Origin: Arthrobacter sp.
GTDB lineage: Bacteria; Actinomycetota; Actinomycetes; Actinomycetales; Micrococcaceae
Length of the DNA: 23,184 nt
Direction: 5' to 3'
Assembly (NCBI GenBank): GCA_030146405.1
Contig: JASLBS010000043.1
Location: forward strand, 1 to 23,184
This document shows, one piece after another, positions 15,792 to 22,064 of this stretch. Each line of letters opens with the position of its first letter. Positions within the stretch are counted from its first letter, which is position 1. The notes under the pieces are model-generated. The model ran no database searches. It was not told where the DNA came from and was given only the letters and a program-made list of their open reading frames with translations. Position numbers and translations under genes: made by a program.

Positions 15792-15820
15792 AATGTATGC
15801 ACTGGTAGCGAGGCGCACAA
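15792..15820 (-). promoter_or_regulatory. Candidate promoter of the gntR-prpDBC operon
   Basis: Read on the reverse strand, TTGTGC (15820-15815) is a weak -35 and TACATT (15797-15792) a fair -10, with exactly 17 bases between. Transcription would begin near 15785, giving a leader of about 57 bases to the gntR ATG. It is the best-spaced promoter pair I can find upstream of the operon, but the -35 shares only its TTG with consensus. Confidence 0.4.
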
Positions 15821-15857
15821 GCGACGAGCCGATCCTGGCGGTAATGATGCAGTGCTG

Positions 15858-15865
15858 TGTATACA
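15858..15865. promoter_or_regulatory. TGTATACA palindrome, candidate GntR operator
   Basis: A perfect 8-bp palindrome, AT-rich in a GC-rich genome, in the divergent region. FadR-type GntR regulators commonly bind GT/AC half-sites with a short spacer, and this site has GT-AT-AC. It lies about 40 bases upstream of the candidate prp -35. The regulator encoded next door is of this family, so an operator role is plausible but unproven. Confidence 0.35.
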
Positions 15866-15887
15866 AAAAGGGCGAAGGGAGTACGGC

Positions 15888-15939
15888 GATGAGGTCGTAC
15901 AACGAGGTCGAGCAATGAGGTCGAATTACGAGGCGGAGA
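15888..15939. repeat. Four tandem 13-bp repeats upstream of the prp operon
   Basis: Units begin at 15888, 15901, 15914 and 15927. The core GAGGTCG is identical in the first three (15891, 15904, 15917) and degenerate (GAGGCGG) in the fourth. The spacing of 13 is exact. The repeats carry a pseudo-palindrome: TCGTACAACGA at 15895-15905 fits the TNGTNNNACNA pattern known for the FCD-type regulator LldR, and weaker copies are TCGAGCAATGA (15908-15918) and TCGAATTACGA (15921-15931). It may be an operator array or simple repeat drift. Confidence 0.6.
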
Positions 15940-15959
15940 GGATCCCGATGGGCTGATGA

Positions 15960-15992
15960 GCAGCGGCGCCGGTCCGGGCCCGGCACCGCTGC
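15960..15992. other. Strong GC-rich inverted repeat between divergent operons
   Basis: Bases 15960-15972 pair with 15980-15992, giving 12 of 13 pairs (one mismatch at 15967/15985) around a seven-base loop. No T tract follows on either strand. Since prp runs leftward and parA rightward from this region, a classical terminator is not obviously needed here. It might sit in a parA leader or insulate the two transcription units. Confidence 0.45.
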
Positions 15993-16000
15993 GGTCGTGG

Positions 16001-16052
16001 TCCGGAAGCTGGTCCGCTCCAGCGCCCCCGTCGTGCGAGGTCTCCGGAAGCT
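16001..16052. repeat. Pair of 10-bp direct repeats upstream of parA
   Basis: TCCGGAAGCT occurs at 16001-16010 and again at 16043-16052, 42 bases apart (about four helical turns). The rest of 15993-16235 shows a 12-bp palindrome CCGGAGCTCCGG at 16116-16127 but no convincing promoter. No gene is evident in 15729-16235. Confidence 0.35.
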
Positions 16053-16235
16053 TTCCCGCACCGGGCAGGGACGGCTGAACGTTCGACCTCAGCCTGAGGA
16101 TCAAGGCTCGCGGCTCCGGAGCTCCGGCGCGACAGGCGCTCCCGCAACCGTTGTACCGTTGACCATGAGAAATGCCGACCGGGGCGGAGTGACGGACGGC
16201 CTGCACCGATTCGAACGGAAAGCGTGGAAAAATAC

Positions 16236-17123
16236 GTGAGCAGTGAAGAGGGTTCCACAGGTCTGCCCGGCGCAGCGGACGCGGGATTCGGCCCCACCGG
16301 ACGCCCTGTCACGGAGTTCCCCGAGCCCAGGGTGTTAGATTCGCACGGCCCCGCGAGGGTGATCGCCATGGTGAACCAGAAGGGCGGCGTGGGCAAGACG
16401 ACGTCCACCATCAACCTGGGAGCCGCGCTCGCCGAGGCCGGGCGCAAGGTACTCCTCGTCGACTTCGATCCGCAGGGTGCGCTGTCCGCGGGTCTCGGCA
16501 CCAATCCCCACGAGCTCGACGTCACCGTCTACAACGTGCTCATGGACCGTAAGGTGAGCATCCATGACGCCATCCAGCACACGGCGATCGACAACATCGA
16601 TCTCCTGCCTGCCAACATCGACCTGTCTGCCGCCGAAGTGCAGCTGGTCAACGAGGTGGCCCGCGAGCAGGTGCTCGACCGTGCGCTCCGCAAGGTGTCC
16701 GACGACTACGACGTCATCCTCATCGACTGCCAGCCCTCGCTCGGCCTCCTCACCGTCAACGCCCTGACGGCCGCGCACGGCGTGATCATCCCGCTGATCT
16801 GCGAGTTCTTCGCTCTGCGCGCCGTCGCCCTGCTCGTGGAAACCATCGAGAAGGTGCAGGACCGGCTCAACCCGCGTCTGCAGATCGACGGCGTCCTCGC
16901 CACCATGTACGACGCGCGGACCCTCCACAGCAGGGAGGTCATCGCGCGCCTCGTGGAAGCTTTCGGCGACAAGGTGTTCGAGACAGTGATCAAGAGGACC
17001 ATCAAGTTCGCGGACGCCACGGTGGCGGCAGAGCCCATCACGTCCTACGCGGCGAACCACTCGGGCGCCGACGCGTATCGCCGGCTGGCGAAGGAACTGA
17101 TCAGCAGGGGTGGGGCGCCCTAG
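16236..17123 (+). CDS. parA: Chromosome partitioning ATPase, ParA/Soj family
   Basis: 295-residue ParA-type ATPase for chromosome segregation. A deviant Walker A, NQKGGVGKTT, is followed by the Walker A' region VLLVDFDPQGALSAGLG and Walker B VILIDCQPSLGLLTVNAL. The first ~40 residues (GSTGLPGAADAGFGPTGRP) are a variable N-terminal extension. No parB lies beside it; instead scpA and scpB follow, as in M. tuberculosis Rv1708-Rv1710. So this is likely the scp-linked ParA paralogue rather than the origin-proximal parAB copy. GTG at 16236 is chosen because it gives VSSEEGS, like relatives I know, and GGAAAA lies upstream; GTG at 16224 is the alternative and adds four residues. It is the first gene of a forward run reaching at least to cmk. 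Confidence 0.93.
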   Translation: MSSEEGSTGLPGAADAGFGPTGRPVTEFPEPRVLDSHGPARVIAMVNQKGGVGKTTSTINLGAALAEAGRKVLLVDFDPQGALSAGLGTNPHELDVTVYNVLMDRKVSIHDAIQHTAIDNIDLLPANIDLSAAEVQLVNEVAREQVLDRALRKVSDDYDVILIDCQPSLGLLTVNALTAAHGVIIPLICEFFALRAVALLVETIEKVQDRLNPRLQIDGVLATMYDARTLHSREVIARLVEAFGDKVFETVIKRTIKFADATVAAEPITSYAANHSGADAYRRLAKELISRGGAP

Positions 17124-17158
17124 TGCCGCCAGTCCTTCGATCCGTCCGGTCCAGCTGA

Positions 17159-18088
17159 ATGGACAGCTCGGTGGAGGGCACCGCGGGCGTGACCGGCGGC
17201 CGCACCACCTTCGAGGTCCAGCTGACCAACTTCAACGGTCCGTTCGAACTACTGCTGAACCTCATCTCGCGACGCGAACTCGACATCACCGAGATAGCCC
17301 TCGCCCAGGTGACCGACGAGTTCATCGCCTACATCCGCCGTGCGCGGACCGCGGACGGCCACTGGAGACTCGACGAGGCGAGTGAGTTCCTCGTGGTGGC
17401 TGCCACACTCCTGGATCTGAAGGCCGCGAGGCTCCTGCCTGCCGGTGCCGTCGAGAACGAGGACGACATCGCGCTCCTCGAAGCGAGGGACCTCCTGTTC
17501 GCCCGGCTGCTGCAGTACCGGGCCTTCAAGGAGATGGCCCGGCAGCTGGCGACCCGCCTGGAGGAGGAGGGTGCCCGGTTTCCCCGCGATGTGGCACTCG
17601 AGCCGGAGTTCACGCACATCCTGCCCGAGCTCGTCTGGAGGCACTCACCCGAGGAGTTCGCGGCGCTCGCGGTCAAGGTGCTGGCGCCGCGACAGGAGCG
17701 GCCGACGTCGGTCGGTATCGAACACCTCCATGCTCCGGCGGTCAGCGTGCGCGAGCAGGCCCTGGTGCTCCAGGACCTGCTCAGAACCAGGGGCCCGCTG
17801 TCCTTCCGGCAACTGACGGAGGACGCGGCCTCACGGCTTGTCCTCGTGGTACGTTTCCTGGCCCTCCTCGACCTGTTCCGCGACGGCGCGATCTCCTTCG
17901 ATCAGGCGGCACCCCTCTCCGAGCTCGTCGTGCGGTGGAATGCGGAGGACGCGCGCTGGACCGCTGAACTTCTCACGAACGACGGCGAGGGCCCGGAGCA
18001 GGCCGCGATCGGCTCCGGTGCGGGGGAGGGTGGTTCGACGGACGACGAACGTGGCACCCAGGGAGCTGAAGGAGTGCAGGATGCTTGA
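17159..18088 (+). CDS. scpA: Segregation and condensation protein A
   Basis: 309-residue kleisin that links the SMC head and neck and binds ScpB to form the bacterial condensin. The N-terminal signature FEVQLTNFNGPFELLLNLI, then ELDITEIALAQVTDEFIAYI, is typical. A C-terminal winged-helix region (~205-270, RGPLSFRQLTEDAASR) would bind the SMC head. The last ~40 residues are acidic, Gly-rich and probably disordered. ATG at 17159 is the first possible start: the upstream GTG in this frame runs into TGA at 17156. The ribosome binding site is weak. It is 35 bases after parA, and the stop overlaps scpB by 8 bases (ATGCTTGA), so ScpA and ScpB are probably made in fixed ratio. Confidence 0.95.
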   Translation: MDSSVEGTAGVTGGRTTFEVQLTNFNGPFELLLNLISRRELDITEIALAQVTDEFIAYIRRARTADGHWRLDEASEFLVVAATLLDLKAARLLPAGAVENEDDIALLEARDLLFARLLQYRAFKEMARQLATRLEEEGARFPRDVALEPEFTHILPELVWRHSPEEFAALAVKVLAPRQERPTSVGIEHLHAPAVSVREQALVLQDLLRTRGPLSFRQLTEDAASRLVLVVRFLALLDLFRDGAISFDQAAPLSELVVRWNAEDARWTAELLTNDGEGPEQAAIGSGAGEGGSTDDERGTQGAEGVQDA

Positions 18089-18734
18089 CCCGTCCGAGGC
18101 GGCCGACGTGCCGCAGCCCGACGTGCCGCACCCAGGGATCGACGATCTGCCGGGCGGGTTCCGGGGGGCGGTGGAGGCAATCCTCATGGTCGCGGACCGC
18201 CCGGTCACCGATCAGCAGCTCGCGGCAGTGCTGGATCGGCCGTCGGTGGAGGTCCTCGCCGTACTGCAGGAACTGCAGCGCGAGTACGACGGCTATACTG
18301 GTATCGGTCTCCAGAGCACCGAGCCCTCCTCCCCGCGCGGTTTCGAGCTGCGCAGCATCGCCGGCGGATGGCGTATCTTCTCCCGGAAGCACTTCGCGTC
18401 CGTCGTTGCAGACTTCGTGCTCGACGGCCAGACTGCCCGGCTCTCGCAAGCAGCACTCGAGACATTGACGGTCATCGCGTATCGCCAACCCGTGTCCCGT
18501 GCCCGGGTATCAGCCATTCGTGGCGTCAACGTCGATTCCGTGGTCCGCACGCTCCTGCAGCGTGGACTGATCGTGGAATCGGAGAACGATCCGGAGACCG
18601 GCGCTGTCCTCTATGGGACCACCACCCTGTTTCTGGAAAGATTGGGTTTGGGCAGCGTCGACGAACTGCCCCGGATAGCTCCCCACCTGCCGGGACTCGA
18701 GAGCCTCGGGGAGTATGACGAAACGACGTATTGA
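18081..18734 (+). CDS. scpB: Segregation and condensation protein B
   Basis: 217-residue ScpB, the dimeric winged-helix partner of ScpA in the SMC complex. Two tandem winged helices are visible: the first at ~27-105 (GAVEAILMVADRPVTDQQLA) and the second at ~110-190 (LSQAALETLTVIAYRQPVSR, then GVNVDSVVRTLLQRGLI), the latter a strong family signature. The C-terminus carries the usual YGTTTLFLERLGL segment. ATG at 18081 has GAAGGAG at 18068-18074, six bases upstream, and overlaps the scpA stop by 8 bases. The N-terminal ~25 residues are acidic and Pro-rich, longer than in many relatives. Confidence 0.95.
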   Translation: MLDPSEAADVPQPDVPHPGIDDLPGGFRGAVEAILMVADRPVTDQQLAAVLDRPSVEVLAVLQELQREYDGYTGIGLQSTEPSSPRGFELRSIAGGWRIFSRKHFASVVADFVLDGQTARLSQAALETLTVIAYRQPVSRARVSAIRGVNVDSVVRTLLQRGLIVESENDPETGAVLYGTTTLFLERLGLGSVDELPRIAPHLPGLESLGEYDETTY

Positions 18735-18761
18735 GCTTGACCGACACGAAGGACTTCCCAC

Positions 18762-20084
18762 ATGACGCAACAGCCAGGATCCGGTTCCGGACGCAACACG
18801 CCCCGCCGTGGCGGGGCTGCCGGCCGCTCGTCCGACGCTGGCCGTGGCCGGAAGCCCTCACCGCGGGGCGGAGCAGGGCAGGGCGGTGCGAAGCGGTCCT
18901 TCCCGGAACGCGGGAGCTCAGCCGAGGGACGCTCGTCCGAGGGGCGCGGTGACCGCACCTCCCAGGGCCGCTCCTTCGAGGACCGCGGAAGCCGGGACGG
19001 CGGACGCAGCAGCTTCGAGGGACGATCCTCCGAGGGCCGCCCCTCGTCCACCGGAGGCGATCGCCGCGACTCCAGCGAGGGTCGTGCACGTTCCGCGGCG
19101 GGCAGGCCTTCTGCCGGTACTCCCTCGAGCCGCTTCGGTGCGGCCTCGGGAGGACGCGCGGGAGGAAAGCCCGGGCGTCCCGGCGCCGCTGCGAAACCAG
19201 GATCCCGCTCGGGTGGCCAGGACGGTCAGCGGAAGAAGCCGGCCGGGGCGAAGGCCTTCGGTCGTGAGCGCTTCGGCCAGAACCTCGGCCCGATCCGCCC
19301 CCCGAGGCCCAAGCGTTCGAGCCGCCCCGCGGACGAGATCGACGTCCACAATCCCGAGGGTGTCCGACTCCAGAAGGTCATGGCCCTCGCCGGCGTCGCA
19401 TCCCGCCGCGTCTGCGAGGACATGATCCTCGACGGACGCGTGGAGGTCGACGGCACCGTCGTCACCGAGCTCGGTGTCCGCGTGGACCCCGAGCAGGTGG
19501 CCATCCACGTGGACGGAATCCGCCTTCAGCTCAACGAGCACCTGAAGTACTACGTCTTCAACAAGCCCCGAGGCGTCGTCTCCACCATGGAGGACCCGGA
19601 GGGTCGTCGCTGCATCAGTGACTTCCTCAAGAACAAGGACAAGAGCGAGCGCCTGTTCCACGTGGGCCGCCTCGACGCCGAGACCGAGGGCCTGCTCCTC
19701 CTGACCAATGACGGCGAACTCACCAACCGGTTGACACACCCGTCGTACGAGGTGCCCAAGACCTACCTCGTCCAGGTCCGGGGACCCATGGCGCAGGGTA
19801 TCGGAGCCAAGATGAAGGAGGGTATCGAGCTCGAGGACGGCGTCGCGCAGGTCGATTCCTTCAAGCTCGTCGACTCGACCCCCGGTCACATCCTCGTGGA
19901 GGTCGTCCTCCACTCCGGCCGCAACCGCGTGGTACGCAGGCTCTTCGACGCCGTCGGGCATCCCGTCGAGCGCCTCGTCCGGACACAGGTGGGACCCATC
20001 CGGGTCGGTGACCAGCGGCAGGGCAGCATCCGTGTGCTCGGGCGCCAGGAGGTCGGGCACCTGCTGGCTTCGGTGGGCCTCTAA
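18762..20084 (+). CDS. RluB-type 23S rRNA pseudouridine synthase with long disordered N-terminal tail
   Basis: 440 residues. Residues 1-190 are low complexity, rich in Arg, Gly and Ser, with repeated SSEGR and RSSFEGR-like units. After this comes a normal RsuA/RluB-family enzyme: an S4 RNA-binding domain (~200-260, GVRLQKVMALAGVASRRVCE) and the catalytic domain with nucleophile Asp305 in GRLDAETEGLLLLTND. By family it isomerises a uridine in rRNA, most likely in 23S rRNA; the target base is inferred. The tail may add RNA contacts. ATG at 18762 has GAAGGA at 18748-18753, eight bases upstream. The gene lies 27 bases after scpB, as in M. tuberculosis Rv1710-Rv1711. Confidence 0.93.
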   Translation: MTQQPGSGSGRNTPRRGGAAGRSSDAGRGRKPSPRGGAGQGGAKRSFPERGSSAEGRSSEGRGDRTSQGRSFEDRGSRDGGRSSFEGRSSEGRPSSTGGDRRDSSEGRARSAAGRPSAGTPSSRFGAASGGRAGGKPGRPGAAAKPGSRSGGQDGQRKKPAGAKAFGRERFGQNLGPIRPPRPKRSSRPADEIDVHNPEGVRLQKVMALAGVASRRVCEDMILDGRVEVDGTVVTELGVRVDPEQVAIHVDGIRLQLNEHLKYYVFNKPRGVVSTMEDPEGRRCISDFLKNKDKSERLFHVGRLDAETEGLLLLTNDGELTNRLTHPSYEVPKTYLVQVRGPMAQGIGAKMKEGIELEDGVAQVDSFKLVDSTPGHILVEVVLHSGRNRVVRRLFDAVGHPVERLVRTQVGPIRVGDQRQGSIRVLGRQEVGHLLASVGL

Positions 20085-20087
20085 CCC

Positions 20088-21212
20088 ATGGCAGCGCGCA
20101 CGGAGTACGGAACGCACCTCGCCGGCCCCGTCCTGGTGATCGGGGCGGGTCTGCTGGGTGCCAGCATCGGGCTGGGCCTCCGCACGCGAGGGCTCGACGT
20201 CGTGCTGTCCGACAACTCACCCTCCACGGAGGCCGTGGCCCGTGACATCGGTGCCGGGCGTCTCCTGAGCGGGCCGCCCGGTGCGGGGGAGCTCCTGCCG
20301 GAACTGGTGGTGGTGGCGACGCCGCCCGAGGTCACGGCGCGGGTGGTCGCGGACGCCCTGCGGACGTATCCCGACGCCGTCGTGGTGGACATCTGCAGCG
20401 TCAAGGAAGCGGTGCTGCAGGAGCTCACCAGGATGCCCGACGTCGTCGGGCACCTGTCCCGCTACGTGGGCACGCACCCGATGGCCGGCCGGGAGAAGTC
20501 CGGGCCGGTCGCGGCCCGGGGTGAACTGTTCACCGGGGCGCCCTGGGTGCTGTGCGCTCACGCCGACAGCGCGCCGGAGGCCGTGCTGCTCGCCGAGTCG
20601 CTCGCCGTCGACCTCGGCGCGGTACCCGCCCGCATGTCAGCGGACGAGCACGACGAGGCCGTCGCGCTCATCTCGCACCTTCCCCAGGTGATGTCCTCAC
20701 TGGTGGCCAGCAGACTCCTGGAATCACCGGTGCGCGCCCTCTCGCTCGCTGGAAACGGTCTCCGTGACGTCACGCGGATCGCCGCAAGTGATCCCCGCCT
20801 GTGGGTACAGATCCTCTCCGCCAACGCCGGACGCCTCGTGGAGATCCTCCACGGCGTCCGTGAGGACCTCGACCGGCTCATCACGACGCTCGAGGACCCG
20901 GGAGCCGATGGCGCGCGGCTGGACATGGCGCAGCTCATGGCCGAGGGGAACGCGGGTCACGCCCGCGTCCCGGGCAAGCACGGCACTCCGCCCAACTCCT
21001 TCGCACGCCTCACCGTGCTCGTGGACGACGTCCCGGGCCAGATCGCGATGCTCCTCACGGAGATCGGTGACACGGGGATCAACGTGGAGGATTTCCGGTT
21101 GGAACATTCGCCGGGCCGGCAGCTCGGCCTGGCCGAACTCTCCGTACTGCCGGGCAAGTACAAGGAACTGACGGAGTCCCTCACGCAGCGGGGCTGGAAG
21201 GTAGTGCAGTGA
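20088..21212 (+). CDS. tyrA: Prephenate dehydrogenase with C-terminal ACT domain
   Basis: 374-residue NAD(P)-dependent enzyme converting prephenate to 4-hydroxyphenylpyruvate for tyrosine synthesis. The Rossmann motif VIGAGLLGASIG is at ~17-28. The catalytic segment GTHPMAGREKSG has His130, and a second conserved His is His197 (ALISHLPQVMSS). The C-terminal ~70 residues (FARLTVLVDDVPGQIAMLLT, from ~304) form an ACT domain, which usually gives feedback control by tyrosine. ATG at 20088 is three bases after the rluB stop, and the stop overlaps cmk by 4 bases. I do not recall tyrA at this spot in M. tuberculosis, where the rluB-like gene is next to cmk, so this looks like a lineage-specific insertion of a core gene. 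Confidence 0.93.
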   Translation: MAARTEYGTHLAGPVLVIGAGLLGASIGLGLRTRGLDVVLSDNSPSTEAVARDIGAGRLLSGPPGAGELLPELVVVATPPEVTARVVADALRTYPDAVVVDICSVKEAVLQELTRMPDVVGHLSRYVGTHPMAGREKSGPVAARGELFTGAPWVLCAHADSAPEAVLLAESLAVDLGAVPARMSADEHDEAVALISHLPQVMSSLVASRLLESPVRALSLAGNGLRDVTRIAASDPRLWVQILSANAGRLVEILHGVREDLDRLITTLEDPGADGARLDMAQLMAEGNAGHARVPGKHGTPPNSFARLTVLVDDVPGQIAMLLTEIGDTGINVEDFRLEHSPGRQLGLAELSVLPGKYKELTESLTQRGWKVVQ

Positions 21213-21982
21213 ACCGGATACCAGCAGGAGACCCCCAGCGCCGCGACCCGGCACCCTCCGCAGCGGGACGGATCTCCACCGTGGACACACCGGCGTCGTT
21301 GTCCGGCTTCCGCCTCGGGAAGTCGCTCGTGGTGGCGATCGACGGCCCGTCCGGCTCCGGCAAGTCGAGTGTCAGCCGCGAGGTGGCCCGACGGCTGCGC
21401 GCCGCGTACCTGGACACCGGCGCCATGTACCGGGCGGTCACGCTCCACTGCCTCGGGGCCGGCATCGATCTGGAGGACCGGATGGCCGTGGAGGCCGCGA
21501 CGCGGGCTGTCGAACTGTTCATCAGCACCAGTCCCGACCGCGAGGCCGTGACGGTGGCGGGCGAGGACGTCACGACGGCCATCCGTGCCCCGCACATCTC
21601 GGCCGCGGTGAGCGCTGTCGCCACCACCATGGGCGCCCGCGCGGAACTCATCCGCCGCCAGCGCGGCCTGATCGCGGGTGCGGGGCACCGGATCGTCGCC
21701 GAGGGGCGGGACATCACCACCGTCGTCGCGCCCGACGCCGAGGTGCGGATCCTGCTGACCGCCAGTGAGGAGGCGCGCCTGCGCCGCCGTGGCGATCAGC
21801 TCGGCGGGACGCAGAGCGACGCACAGCTCAAGCAGCAGGTGCTGGAGCGGGACGCGCGGGACTCCGCCGTGGTCGAGTTCCAGCAGGCGGCCGACGGCGT
21901 GGTCACGCTCGACTCGTCGGACCTGGATTTCGAACAGACCGTCAACGCCGTCCTCGGGATCGTGCGCACCGTGGCGCACTAG
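21209..21982 (+). CDS. cmk: Cytidylate kinase
   Basis: 257-residue (d)CMP kinase that makes (d)CDP for nucleic acid synthesis. The P-loop VAIDGPSGSGKSS spans ~42-54, then LDTGAMYRAVTLH at 68-80 and VAEGRDITTVV (CMP-binding region). The C-terminal helix is the usual DSSDLDFEQTVNAV. The first ~38 residues precede the fold, are Pro/Arg-rich and have no counterpart in the compact E. coli-type enzyme. GTG at 21209 overlaps the tyrA stop (GTGA). An internal start could remove the extension, but I see no convincing ribosome binding site for one. An 82-base gap separates it from der; cmk-der adjacency matches M. tuberculosis Rv1712-Rv1713. Confidence 0.95.
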   Translation: MNRIPAGDPQRRDPAPSAAGRISTVDTPASLSGFRLGKSLVVAIDGPSGSGKSSVSREVARRLRAAYLDTGAMYRAVTLHCLGAGIDLEDRMAVEAATRAVELFISTSPDREAVTVAGEDVTTAIRAPHISAAVSAVATTMGARAELIRRQRGLIAGAGHRIVAEGRDITTVVAPDAEVRILLTASEEARLRRRGDQLGGTQSDAQLKQQVLERDARDSAVVEFQQAADGVVTLDSSDLDFEQTVNAVLGIVRTVAH

Positions 21983-22024
21983 CCGGACCACCCACCACGT
22001 TTCGGGCGCGAGCCCACCAGGATC

Positions 22025-22040
22025 ACCGTCGGGAGACGGT
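22025..22040 (+). other. Small GNRA-loop hairpin in the cmk-der gap
   Basis: ACCGTC (22025-22030) and GACGGT (22035-22040) form a perfect six-pair stem closed by GGGA, a GNRA-type tetraloop. It lies 11 bases before the GAAGGA ribosome binding site of der (22052-22057). No T tract follows, so it is more likely a leader or mRNA-processing structure than a terminator, or it is chance. Confidence 0.3.
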
Positions 22041-22064
22041 ACACACCAACCGAAGGAAACCCAG

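Noticed and set aside
16077..16090. LexA/SOS-like box (GAAC and GTTC half-sites in TGAACGTTCGA)
   Set aside because: The half-sites abut without the four-base spacer of the actinobacterial SOS box, and the nearest gene is parA rather than a repair gene.
16236..16300. parS-like centromere site near parA
   Set aside because: No sequence resembling TGTTTCACGTGAAACA was found, and this ParA has no adjacent parB.
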